DNA of 64,000 bases from Populus alba (Eukaryota; Streptophyta; Magnoliopsida; Malpighiales; Salicaceae): assembly GCF_005239225.2 (NCBI RefSeq), contig NC_133292.1:12115965-12179964 (forward strand), given 5' to 3'. The translations under genes were made by a program, and so were the position numbers. A model generated the notes under the pieces. That model saw nothing but the letters and a program-made list of their open reading frames with translations. It made no database searches and was not told where the DNA came from. Positions 33,191 through 44,118 of this stretch are shown here, one piece after another (position 1 is the stretch's first letter; every line of letters starts with the position of its first letter).

Positions 33191-34665
33191 ATAGTCAACT
33201 TGCTCGGAACTTGCACCAACCAAAGCTTATATATATATATACACTCCAAATTAGGAATGTTTCAACCTGAAACACAGAAGTACAACTCAAAAACATGAAC
33301 AAAAAGAGAAAAATCCAGGATTACCACGTACTTTACATCAAAACTGTACTCTGAAATGCATTTCAAAGCAATTCATAAACTAACATGCTTGTTTCTATGA
33401 AAACTAACAGGATTGGACCTTCATCTATGATAAGCCATGTATTAAAATAACAGAAGAGAAACATGAAGCAAGAAAGAAACTCACTTTCTGAAGACTCTTG
33501 ATTCAGATAGGCCAGATTCTCCAGTCGGTGTACCATGTTGCTGAAAGCAGTGAACAGTGAACCTTTATCAAACTCAAGAGCAGCTGCCGTACAAAAATAA
33601 CCAAGACTGCTTTTTGGGTGAAACTAGTTTCTGTTTCTCTTGTTAGACCTCATGCATCCCCGAATTGGTAGATGAGAGGATTGCTGTATATATATCTTCT
33701 AGGTTTTTTACATAGGGTACTGCTATAGTTTCACAAACAGAAGATTGGGTACTCAGGCTGTACCAACTAAGAAACCGAAGAAAAGGAATAGGAGATGAAG
33801 TTAAAGGCGTATGTTGAGATTACATACTCCATCTTCACCTATTTAGTCATTTCTAGGTATAAAGTCAACCATTAAAAACATAAACAATCAAGGGGAAAAT
33901 GAGGAGGAAGAGGTGTGCGTGTGTGTGTGTGAGAGAGAGAGAGAGATGAAGCTTTTATTTGTTTAAGTATACAAAATGAAGCAATAATCAACAAAAAAGG
34001 GTCTAATGCTATTATTTAATTCACCTGGTCATAAAATGAGTTCAATTTCATCGACTTAAAGCTTGACTGTCAATCATTTTTACCTTTACCTACCAAGGTA
34101 ATTAGCTCAAGATTCTCGTTTTGTGCCTTTCGTATCAGCAGGACCCAGCATTAAGCATTCGGTTTCAAGAAGCCCAGGCACTTGATGCTCTAGAAACTAA
34201 AAACCCTGTATGATATTTCTGCTGCTTCCTTTGCAATAGTAGGTGTGCTTGTGTTTTTTTCCATCTAATGGCATAAAAAATATTGGTTCAAAATCCATCG
34301 AAGTCTAAAGAAATGCAGTATGGTGCTCTTTCCAGATCGTTTCGGAAGATTTCACGTTTATGGGACAGTCTGCTAAGTGCTAAGAAGGACAAGTTGGAAG
34401 GGCTAATGACAGTTTTTAGCAACGTATCTCTATGTCATGCAACGCCTATATAGTTGGGGCCAAGAATTCATTTTTATTCACCGCCGACAGATTTGCCACA
34501 TTAACAATAATTACCAACCTCAAGATCAGTTCAGTGTTTATGGTCCTGAACATGGTGGAAACCTCAGAGTCAAGCAAGACTTGTGTTCTCGTAGAAAGTG
34601 CGTGCCTGTTTCATTGCCTTAGTGTCCATCATGTGCTGCTTTACAGGAAGCAAAGCTAGGGAAAT
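33191..34665. promoter_or_regulatory. upstream region of the intact NLP gene
   Basis: No supported gene. A TA run (33227-33241) lies 40-50 bases upstream of the start codon and may supply a TATA-like element or 5' leader. A GT/GA microsatellite is at 33913-33946. The first 560 bases are repeated upstream of the 46.4-49.9 kb copy, except that there about 240 bases (33758-33997 equivalent), including the microsatellite, are deleted. The frames at 34432-34659 have no recognisable product. Confidence 0.5.
33913..33946. repeat. (GT)n(GA)n microsatellite
   Basis: About nine GT and eight GA dinucleotides, about 720 bases upstream of the NLP start. Missing from the sister copy's upstream region. Confidence 0.9.
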
Positions 34666-34963
34666 TGTTGGATTTTGACATAATAAAATGCAGAGGCTAG
34701 CAATTAATACACTTATTCTGAAACTTCACAGATTTATTGATCATTAGAGGTCTTATTTAAATAACAAGGAAAAACTGAAATGCAAGTAATAAGCAGCTCA
34801 ATATGCTGTTGTTACATAACAGAATTAAAGAAGATAATGATAAAATACAAAAGATTATGTCAATCCTAACAGATTTTGACAATTTCAAATTGACAAGTGT
34901 TTTATTAAATCTAAAACTCTTATTAGCTTTCACATCAGTAGCTTCTAAGGCATCAATTCAACA
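34666..34963 (-). repeat. copia 3' LTR
   Basis: TGTTGGAT to TTCAACA, 298 bases, paired with 38869-39166. Confidence 0.92.
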
Positions 34964-34999
34964 CTCCTTTTTGGCTCTGAAGTTGCAGACTCCAAGTCT

Positions 35000-36660
35000 C
35001 TATCTAAAGAACTCATACTTAGCTTTAGGAAGTGGCTTGGTTAGAATATTAGTATTTTGATTTTCTGTTTTGCAGTAGATCATCTGTATTTCACCTTCTC
35101 TTTGTACTTCTCTTAGGAAATAGAGTTTCAGTTTAAAGTGTTTCATTTTGCCATGAAACACAGGATTTTTTGCAATTGAAATTGTAGCTTGATTGTCTAA
35201 AAGTATCCATGTGCTTTCCTTTTGCTCCATCTGCAGATCAGCCATCAATTTTCTAATCCAAATGGCCTGATTCATTGCAACAGTAGCAGCTACATACCCT
35301 GTTTTTACTGTGGATTAAGCTATGACTTCTTGCTTCTTAGAGCTCTAAGAAAAAATAGCAGAACTAAAGCTAAAACAATAACCTGAAGTGCTCCTCATGT
35401 CATCAACACAAGTGGCCCAATCACTGTCAGAATAACCATGGAGTATGGAGTTTTTAACTTGACAGAACCTCAATCCATAGTCAATTGTTCCCTGACAATT
35501 CTTTTTGCTACTTGAAAATGTATTTCACTTATATAATACATACCTTGAAAGTGCATTTGTAGCATTCATAATGTCTGGTCTTGTTGCAGTGAGATACATC
35601 AAGCATCCTATTAAGGTTCTGTAACGTTTTTCATCAATCTTTGTAGCTCCATCTTCTTTGTAAAATTTCTCCTTTTGATTCATTAATGTTGTTGTTGGTC
35701 TGCACTCTTCCATGTTGAACTTCTTTAGAATCTCTTTAACATATTTTTGCTGGCATATGAAGATTTCATTTTGCTTTTGTTTAACTTCCATGCCGAGAAA
35801 AAATGTCATCTTTCCCAGGTCAGTCATCTCAAAAACATCCTTCATTTCTCTTTTGAACACATTAATCTACTTCATATTACTTCATGTCACAAGTAAGTCA
35901 TCCACATAAAAAGAAACCACAAGTAATTCATCATTGACTTTCCTAAGATAGAGTGTAAATTCAATTAGATATTTTGTAAGGCTTAAGTCTAACAAATGTG
36001 CATTAATTTTGCTATACCAAGCTCTTGGTGCTTGTTTTAAACCATAAAAAGTCTTTTTCAGTAGATATACTTTCTCCTATTCTCCTTGAACGACAAAACC
36101 TTCAAGTTGCTCTACAAATATTTCCTCCTCTAAATATCCATTTAAAAAAGTAGATTTGACATCCATTTGATGTATAATCTAGCCATTTTAAGCAGCAAGA
36201 GCAAACAACATTCTTATAGTATCAAGCCTAGCAACCGGAGCAAAAGTTTCAGAGAAATCCACCCTAAACATCTTAGCATATCCTTGAAAGCCTTGCTTTG
36301 TGTTTGTTTATAGAAATGTCATCATTGAACTTGGTTCTATAAACCCATTTGACTCTCATGGCCTTTTTATGTGCAAGTCTGTTCACTAGCATCCAAGTCT
36401 GATTTTTTTTCAATCATCATAAGCTCCCCTTACATTGCAGTCATCCAGTGTTGATCAACAGTGGCTTCCACATATCACATAGGTTCAATTATTGCCACAT
36501 TGAAACTCTGATAGATATCGGAGAGTAATTTTATTTTTGTAACAGATTCATCATCAATGTCAGCATTCTCCTCTTGGAATTCAAACTTATTATTCTCCCA
36601 ATTCCAGCTTTCTGACTCAAAGAATTGGATGTTCCTGCTAACAATTACTTTGTTGTCTAG
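35000..36660 (-). pseudogene. copia reverse transcriptase and RNase H, broken
   Basis: Frame 35860-35525 carries MTDLGKMTFFLGMEVKQ, YVKEILKKFNM and IGCLMYLTATRPDI, the C-terminal copia reverse transcriptase. Frame 35275-35000 carries MNQAIWIRKLMADL, DNQATISIAKNPVFHGKMKH and the C-terminal RNase H signature with Asp-Asn-Gln. The upstream part (35870-36660) is recognisable only in scattered frames with internal stops (a Tyr-Val-Asp-Asp-type site is encoded near 35890-35905). Confidence 0.85.
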
Positions 36661-37000
36661 TGGAAGATAAATCTTGTAAGCTTTTGAAACTTAATTGTAT
36701 CCTACAAAGATCCTAGGTTCTGCCTTTTTATCAAGTTTCTCTCTCTTAACCCCGAAATATAAAAGAAAAAGACAACCAAAAGTTTTTAAATTCTGCAACT
36801 TTGGTTTATAGCCATACTATGCTTCAAATAGAGTCTTTTGTTGACAATCTGTTCAATAAGAAAATTGTTGTGTTTGCAGCCTCAACCCATAAATTCTTTG
36901 GCAGCCCTTTGTCATGTAATAAACATCTTATCATCTTCATGAGTGTTTTGTTTTTTCTCTCAACTACCCCATTTTATTGAGGGGTATAGGGTGCTATCAG

Positions 37001-37927
37001 CTAATGCTCAATGCCTTCTTTTTCACAAAACTTGTTGACTTTCTCTGAGGTATATTCTTTTCCATTATCTGATCTAATCACCTGTATTTTGTATGTACTT
37101 TGTTTTTCCACCCAAGCTTTAAACTTCCAAAAAATGTCGGCAACTTCAGACTTGTACTTCATAAAATAAATCCAACACATTCTTGTATGGTCATCAATGA
37201 AAGCAATGTAATACTTATTTCCATTCAATGATGGTGTTTTTTTAGGTCCTCCTACATCAGTATGCACTACTTGTAGTTTCTATGTAGCTCTCCAGGTTTT
37301 ATTTTATGGAAAAGGAAGTCTTGTCTGCTTCCCATACTGGCAAGCTACACACGAAGGAAGTTCTTCTAAATCAAGTAAGCCTTTCATAAGATTGTTCTTC
37401 TTCATAAAAAGTAAAGCTATATGATGAAAATGCCCCAATCTTCTATGCCAAAGCATTTTACTATTATTTTCTTCATGTACTGCAGCTTGCTCTTCTTCCG
37501 TAAAATTTAAGGCAAAGCTTTTACTTTCCATCTGAACTTTAAACACTTCTCTGTTTTGTGCATCAGTAATCAAGAAAAACTTGTCTTCAAACAACACCTT
37601 ATATCCTTTCTCTAGCAACTAACCAACACTCAAAAGATTTTGATTAATTTCGGGAACATATAAGACATCAGAAATTATTTTTAAACCTGTGTTGCCTTTG
37701 ATTGCCATTGTTCCTTAGCCCTTTACTACTAGATATGCTTCATTTACAATTCTTACTTTAGAAATGGCAATTATGTCAAGCCTTTTGAAAAGCTCTTGAT
37801 CATAGGTCATGTGGTTGGTACAATCACTGTCTATAAGCTAGCTCTTTGTCAAGCTACTGGTAATAAAGCATGATGTCATAAATAGTTGCTCTTCTTCAGG
37901 TTGTTCAACAACAATTTTGACTTCTCT

Positions 37928-37960
<33 letters not shown>
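37001..37960 (-). pseudogene. copia protease / integrase region, broken
   Basis: Frame 37618-37304 holds the GAG-pre-integrase zinc segment (LWHRRLGHFHH, CVACQYGKQTRLPF). Frame 37267-37001 holds the integrase core (TDVGGPKK, YYIAFIDDHTRMCWIYFMK, IRSDNGKEYTS). Further upstream a protease-like segment is interrupted. The catalytic Asp pairs of integrase are visible, but the frame is not continuous. Confidence 0.87.

Positions 37961-37962
<2 letters not shown>
37928..37962. repeat. (TTG)n microsatellite in copia gag-pol
   Basis: Nearly twelve TTG units (AAC on the coding strand), between the zinc knuckle and protease. It would encode a run of Asn or Gln/Thr depending on frame. It looks like slippage within the element. 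Confidence 0.92.
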
Positions 37963-37974
37963 AAGATTTCCATA

Positions 37975-38760
37975 CCCTTCCAATATGTCCTAACTGATCA
38001 CACTTGTGACATTTTATATCCGGCCTCCACCAACATCTGCTATGTGGATGATTGGATTTTTTGCAACAAGGACATGATGGAAATGCTGGTTGTTGCTACT
38101 TTTATTTATGTTTCTTTACTGTATGTTGTTTTGTGATTTAGCAAAAAAGACACCTTCTACAGATCCTGCTTGTCTCATAAGTCTTCTATGTTCTTAAGCC
38201 TACAATGCATTTAGTAGTTCTGCCAAAGTAATGCTTGATACATCCTTTGAATTTTATATTGATGATATTGTAACTTTAAATTTTTCAGGAACTGTGACAA
38301 GAATTTTTTGAACAATTCTAGAATTAGAGAAATCAGTACCAAGAAGCCTTACTTTGTTTACAATGTCTAGAAGTCTATCAAAGTAATCCTTAATGGTTTA
38401 TGATTCCTTCATTCTTTGCATTTCAAATTCTCTAATTAGATATAGAACTTGCATGCCTTTCACTCATTCATTTCCTTCATACTCCTTTTTCAGGAAGTTC
38501 CAAATTTTATTTGTTGTTTTCAGTGTCATAATTCTGATGAAGATTGAAGATGAGACAATTACAAATTAGCTAGCTTTTGCCTTTGATTTCCTTTGCCTAC
38601 TCTCCTTGTGATTTTTCATTTGAGCTACAGTTGGATTGTCAAGCAAAAGAGGAACCTTATATGTATTTTCAATGGCTTCCCACTGATCATTTGCATCAAG
38701 ATAATTTCTTCCATCAAACATTGGTGGTGCCATCACATTCACAGAGGCTTCTGAACTCAT
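37975..38760 (-). pseudogene. copia gag, broken
   Basis: Starts at the ATG at 38760 (MSSEASVNVMAPPMFDGRNY, the usual copia gag opening with its FDG-NY motif) and stops after 64 codons. Further UBN2-type gag sequence follows in other frames, ending in a Cys-His zinc knuckle near 37985-38075. Confidence 0.85.
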
Positions 38761-38868
38761 TTTGCGTTGGTTGGGTTTTTTAGAAAGATGATAAATGTTT
38801 AAGGTAAGTGTTTAGGCTCTCTCAACCTCAAAGATCTCTCAAGAAAATAATAGGCTTTAATACCAATT

Positions 38869-39166
38869 TATTGGATTTTGACAAAATAAAATGCAGAGGC
38901 TAGCAATTAACACACTTATTCTGAAACTTCATAAATTTATTGATCATTAAAGGTTTTATTTAAGCAACATGAAAAAACTAAAATGCAAGTAACAAGCAGC
39001 TCAAACTGTTGCTGTTACATAACAGAATTAAAGAAGATAATGACAAAATAAATAAGATTATGTCAATCCTAATATATTTTAACAATTTCAAATCGACAAG
39101 TGTTTTATTAAATCTAAAACTCTTATCAACTTCCACATCAGCAGCTTCTAAGGAATCAATTCAACA
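38869..39166 (-). repeat. copia 5' LTR
   Basis: TATTGGAT to TTCAACA, 298 bases, same length as the 3' LTR, with the primer site directly inside at about 38853-38868. Confidence 0.92.
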
Positions 39167-40800
39167 AAAATTATTAATCACAAACATCAAGAAGTCAAAC
39201 ATATAATACAAACGCAAATGGTGCTTAACCTCTATGGTTAGGCTTAATTAGTCAAAGCTCAAAAACTGATGTGAGGTTGAATTATTCTTCAAAATGACTA
39301 GTTGCTTTCCTCCATTTTAATTTAATATGTAAACGGATATAAGCAGAACGCAGAAGAAATCGAAAATACAGATAAAGAAATCATGATGAGTGAATCCACA
39401 ATCTGATGTTGGATTTAGACATGTCTTACTTTCTATCTAAATAATGATATAATTCTTTGATTAAAGCTGTTTAATCATTAATCCTGTTGATTATTGTATT
39501 ATATATTGCATTATCTCATTGCGTGAACACCATCAGCTTGCATCTTCATATACAATTGACCTACTAGACAAGTCGGAGTAAGCCTTGTGGTGCTCTATAA
39601 TTGCTTCATTTCTTTTTATTTTCTCTTCTCGATCAGGTCTCTGCACATTTATTTTTTTCTTCCTTCTGCCGTCAATTCTCTGAATCCAGGAACAAAACAA
39701 GAAATAATATGATGAACTGCACAACAGCAATCAAGATTCAATCCATAAATAAATAGCGGTTGTCTTCTTAATAAGTTTACAGGACCTTTAAATAGGCTAA
39801 AAAACTCTGTATCTACTAAGAAACAACTAAAAATCCAAAAGCATATATAAATTAAGGAGATAAAACAGAAATCCGAATTAAAAAAAATAGCCAAAACAGC
39901 AACTTTCAAGCCTAATTCTAGGAGATCTAAGGGTTTGACCAGCTTGTGCCACAACCTGATCATGCAGGTTTTTAATTGCCAGCTTGTGCCACAACCTTGA
40001 GGGCTGATGCAATAACGAAGACCTGGAAGCTCACATGCACAGCATAACATGTTTACAATAGTATCAATGGACGCTGTACTTTGTTAGGTAATATCCGAGG
40101 ATGCGGATATTCGAGGAATAATTCCGCACAGATTCCATCCAAAAGAGTTTGCTCCTGCGCGCAGAGGCAGTGGGAGGAATAATTTACTCGGAAAAGAAAT
40201 CAATAATGGAGACCTCTCTTAACAATATCGTTAGGTAGGATACCCTACCTTCCTTCTTATCACTGTCCACACCATTTTCAAACCAGCTTTATTTTCCTGC
40301 TCAGATCAACAGTGCTGAATATCCAATGATTTTATATTTTAGCTTTTCCTTCTAACATTAATTTTACATTTGAAATGATATATGTAGAGTACTGGATTGT
40401 GCATTCTCCTTAATTTATCACTCCATGTTTTGAGGTCTAAGAATCCTTTTATAATTCATCCTATGAACAAACACCGAGCTGTCCACGTTCAATTCCCCGG
40501 GGACGAATATATAAGTTAAAATAAACTGTGCTGATCAACTAATCAATCAACTAGAGGAGGACCACTTCCATTTATGTATATATATATTATTAATTTTTTT
40601 ATAGTGTGTTATTTTTATTTATTTATTTTAGTTTTTATTGATGCTTTTTGATATAATTTAAATAAAGAAAGTTTATTTAATTGATGACACAATAGTTATT
40701 GGATTTGTTTTTGAAAAAAAAAGTACTAGTAATATCTAAATATTTTAATAGAGAAATAATACGGATGTGCGGAATAGCACGGCATCATCCTAATCTCTCA
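39167..40800. other. array spacer, no recognised gene
   Basis: 40045-40600 repeats the spacer of the other units (CAATAGTATCAATGGAC, GGATATTCGAGGAATAATTC, CACGTTCAATTCCCCGGGG blocks), and 40640-40800 matches 53580-53750. The minus-strand frames at 39533-39730 and 39649-40050 are open but hydrophobic or low-complexity, and I do not recognise them. I would not call a gene. Confidence 0.55.
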
Positions 40801-41711
40801 ACCACACCATCGTCTTTAGTCTTCTGTCTTCTGCGGTCCTGCTCTTGTTTTTGTAGCTCCACCAGCTTGATGGTTCCCTTTTTTCATTTATAAATATCGT
40901 CTTCTCTAAAACAGAAACGTCTAATCACTACGCGCGCGCCATTGGCCTTTGGCTATATACTGGATCAAAAGAATTCTCCAGTTAAAAAGTGATTGTTGAG
41001 AGTATTTCAGTCTTAATTCACCATTGGATTTCAAGTGCATTAATGGCTATGAAAAGAACATTCTTATCTTATCCAAATTCTGTTGTTGTTCATTACATTA
41101 AGCATTTACAAAGCAAATTCAGTAATTAAAGGATATCAGGATTCCTCTTTTAATCATTTTCATTCTTGGCAGGTTGCTAGTGGCATGTTGCTGCTTTGCT
41201 TGAGCAGAACAGCAGGTACTTGAGCAAGAGCACTTACTGCCAGAACTTCTAGACTTAGGTGGAGAGTTTGAATGCTTTAAATTGTCAATCATCTTGAATG
41301 ATGATGAAGGAGATTGAAATGAAAATTTTGAAGAGCTTAGTTCAGGGAAGGCTGAAGAGAAAGATTCAATCTGAATGGAACCCTCGACACCTTGGGCCGA
41401 GGCAATCATCTTTTGGAGTTTTCTTAAGGAGTGGTCAGCCTTCTTGATCTTCCGAGAAGGCCATCGTGTGATACCGTGTTGCCTGCATATCGTTTTTAGA
41501 GTTTTAGGGTAGGGAAAACGGCAATTAGAGCAAACAGTGTAAGCACCTTGTTGTCTGTATAGCTTAATCCTAACACACACACGCACAGCAGGGTCTGATA
41601 ACTGATGACAGCAACGTAGATGAAACAAATGAAACAGTTTTTAAGGTTTCGAATGGTTACATCTTTCATTGAAATGCTAGAGGTTACTTGTAATAAGAGG
41701 TATAATGAAAT
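40801..41711 (-). pseudogene. NLP type 2 fragment, unit Y (first part)
   Basis: Frame 41628-41119 preserves the C-terminal half of RWP-RK ([19 protein letters not shown]) and the Ser/Cys linker ([19 protein letters not shown]), then stops. Compared with 54.3-55.3 kb, the exon encoding PB1 is missing: the join is at about 41168, between TTTTAATCATTTTCATTC and GGCAGGTTGCTAGTGG. The upstream NLP sequence stops at 41711, where a truncated copia element begins. No functional protein is possible. Confidence 0.85.
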
Positions 41712-42491
41712 GTAAGGGCTTCTCCATTTCTTCTCATCTCATTGACTATTATCATAATTCTTGTGTGATAATCAGAAATAGATTTCAATGACTTCATTTG
41801 CAATAATTTAAATTTACCTCGTAAAGGTTGGAGACGGATCTTCTTGATTCTGTCAGCACCTTTAAAGGCTTGGCTCAAATATGGCGAGCGCACAATCCAA
41901 TCATCATCTACCTCTGGGCGCGTAGGCTGAGAGTGGGCTACAGTGTTGTACTTTCAAGCAGCGCGTGTTGTCCACCTCTTGCTCCGATGAATCTAATTTT
42001 TGCACCTTCGAGTTTGGATTGATGAACCCTACATGATGGAATGATCAAAATAGGTTTTGGACCACTTTGAAAAAATAGGTGTATCCTAACAATGCCTCTG
42101 TTTTTGTTAAGAACAAGGCTTTGATTTCAATTGTTGGTGGGAGAGACCACTGGTGGTAGCTTTGAAACACGCAGAGGGGATAAAACACATTGTTTTATTT
42201 CAACAACAAGAAGCTTACAAAATAAACAAAAGCTCTTTAAACACATCTTCTTTTTCTCTCTAGTGTTTCTCTCTTATATCTCCCACACACAATAACATAA
42301 ACTTAGCAGCTTAATTATACACAAATTGAAAGTTAAAAAAAAAAATCAAATTTCAAGTTTGAGCATACATAGTTGGTGGTGGTGTGAATGTGGTGGCGAT
42401 TTTTGAAGGCGGCTGGCGATGGCTGTAGGCAGTGACTGCAAGTGGTGGTTGTCCCCTTTGACTTTCTTAAATTGAGTTTAAATATTCAACA
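41711..42491 (-). mobile_element. 3'-truncated copia element: LTR, primer site, gag
   Basis: LTR 42132-42491 (TGTTGAATA...CCACCAACA on the minus strand) is the sister of the solo LTR at 28812-29175. Just inside it a worn primer site (TTGAAATCAAAGCCTTG) precedes a gag fragment, whose frame 41893-41684 carries the UBN2 pattern (LRGKFKLLQMKSLKSISDY, RIMIIVNEMRRNGE). The rest of the element is absent, and NLP sequence resumes at 41711. Confidence 0.82.
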
Positions 42492-42721
42492 CAAGCCTAT
42501 TTATAGGCATTAAGTCCTATAAAATCAAGGAATTAAACTAATTAAATCCTATATAATTAAGGAATTAAACTATTTAAAGAAAATCTCAATCTAACAAGGA
42601 TAAGGAATTAAACTATTTAAAGAAAATCTCAATCTAACAAGGATTCTAATAAACTAGTTTATTATAAATCCTTCTTCATCAAGGAATCTTGTATCAACTA
42701 GGATTCCTCCTTTAACTACTA
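42492..42721. repeat. unidentified repeat fragment with a 52-base tandem duplication
   Basis: GGAATTAAACTATTTAAAG...AACAAGGA occurs at about 42553 and again at about 42605. A TATA-like GCCTATAAATAGGC lies at 42494-42507 (minus strand). It may be part of another LTR into which the copia element inserted. I could not assign it. Confidence 0.45.
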
Positions 42722-43990
42722 TTAATTGAAACTCCTACAAACTTTATATCCTGCTAGCCTAAATTCTAGTTGATATTGAATTTCAATAGCAAGTCCCTGA
42801 AACCCCAGTTTGGTTTCAAGTCTAGCCGGCATTTTTCTTCTCCAAAAATGGCTGACTCTGAAGACAACTTCCTCTCGCAAACTCTGGCCAAATTGTGGAG
42901 GTTCTAGCTGACTTTGGAGCTCACTCACTGTTTTGTGAATTTGGGATATAACCTTTTGATTCAAGGCACGTAATCCTGCTTCATTGCAAGTTCTTTTTAA
43001 TATCAAATTTGACTTTTCTACTGTTAAAGCATTTCCATTACTCGCAGCAAGAACCAATTAGACTAGGAATAAAAAGACATAGGAATACAGAATTCATAAA
43101 AAGTACTGTTAAAAAAGAATGCTAGTTGTAAAGTTATTTTCTGAATAAAAATCTCCTGCTAAAAAATCTCCAAAGTGATTTACAACATTTAGAAATTTTA
43201 AAAAAAAATGTCAAATTAAAAGTGGATTTCATTTATTTTTAGAGTTAACTTTGTTGAAAATTATTCTGCAACAACAAAAGTATATTAACTTGTTTAAAAC
43301 AAATTTAATGTCATTGGAAAAATTCATTGTCCAAGCTGAAAGAGGTAAACCAGTAATCTCAACCCAGCAAAAGTAGTTAATAGCCATTTCCAAAGCACTC
43401 CAAGGAGCTTGAGAAGCAGGTACTTGAACAAGAACTCTTGCTGCCATTAATGCTAGTCTCAGGTGCGGAGTTTGAGTGCTTGAATTGTCAATCATCTTGA
43501 ATGATGAAGAACGAGATTGACATGAAAATTTTGGAGAGCTTATTCGAGAGAAGGCTGAATAGAAAGATTAAATATGAATGGAATCCTTAGCATCTAGGAT
43601 TGATTCGATGACCTTTTGGAGATTTCTTAAAGAGTGGTCAACGCCTTCTTGATCTTTTGAGAAGGCTATCATATGACGCCTTGTTGTCTGCATATCCTTT
43701 TGAGAGTCGTAGGTAGGCTGACATTAGAACAAACAGTGTAAGCACCCTGTTGTCTATATAGCTTAATTAACCCTAACACTCACAGCAGGAACTGATCACT
43801 GAAGACAGCAAACATAGACGGACGAACAAATGAAACAGTGTTTTTATTATATTACGCTCCAAAGAGAAAAGGTCCAGGTCCTCAAGTCCACGGGATTAAA
43901 GCTTTATTTGTTGTTGTGACTTTGTAAAAAGTACAACAGCCCCATCAGCACCTGGTTCCTGGCACGCATTCAGTGCTACGTCTAGTTAAT
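42722..43990 (-). pseudogene. NLP type 2 fragments, unit Y (second part)
   Basis: Frame 43057-42722 corresponds to the linker upstream of PB1 (LNQKVISQIHKTVSELQ, PPQFGQSLREEV) and the first PB1 residues, then loses the frame. 43215-43800 repeats the 20.63-21.56 kb fragment, including the Ser/Cys linker and a worn RWP-RK C-terminal half. The order does not match a single gene, so two damaged copies are probably juxtaposed. 43973-43987 is the empty target site of the L1. Confidence 0.8.
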
Positions 43991-44118
43991 CAAAGATTAA
44001 TTTGAGTGTAGAATTCCCATTTGTTATACTTTATAGAGAAAGGAAATCGTGCTACTCACATTTATCCTTTTCAAAGTAAGATGCAGCTAAAAAAAATGAC
44101 ATGATTATATATGAAGTA

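Larger units (their letters stand above)
34666..39166 (-). mobile_element. Ty1/copia retrotransposon, complete ends, decayed coding
   Basis: A 4.5-kb element with two 298-base LTRs (34666-34963 and 38869-39166) starting TGTTGGAT/TATTGGAT and ending TTCAACA. A degraded tRNA-Met primer site (AATTGGTATTAAAGCC on the minus strand) lies just inside the 5' LTR. Flanks GAAAT and AAAAT match at four of five bases. Domain order gag, protease, integrase, reverse transcriptase, RNase H is that of copia. Stops and frameshifts interrupt pol. By hand I count about 29 mismatches between the LTRs (about 10%), so it is old relative to the solo LTR and L1 nearby. Confidence 0.93.

Noticed and set aside
34432..34659. 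Overlapping plus-strand frames upstream of copia
   Set aside because: No domain, no promoter or splice context, overlapping in two frames.
37928..37962. Possible regulatory repeat (TTG)n
   Set aside because: A microsatellite within decayed copia coding sequence; nothing suggests a function.
39649..40050. 133-codon minus-strand frame as a membrane protein gene
   Set aside because: Hydrophobic and Cys-rich composition looks accidental, there is no homologous pattern or splice context, and part of it lies in repeated spacer.
42492..42727. Extending the 42132 LTR to about 42727 because of a TATA-like box at 42494-42507
   Set aside because: The sister LTR at 28812-29175 is only 364 bases with an exact target duplication and its own TATA-like box, so the extra sequence is probably a different repeat.
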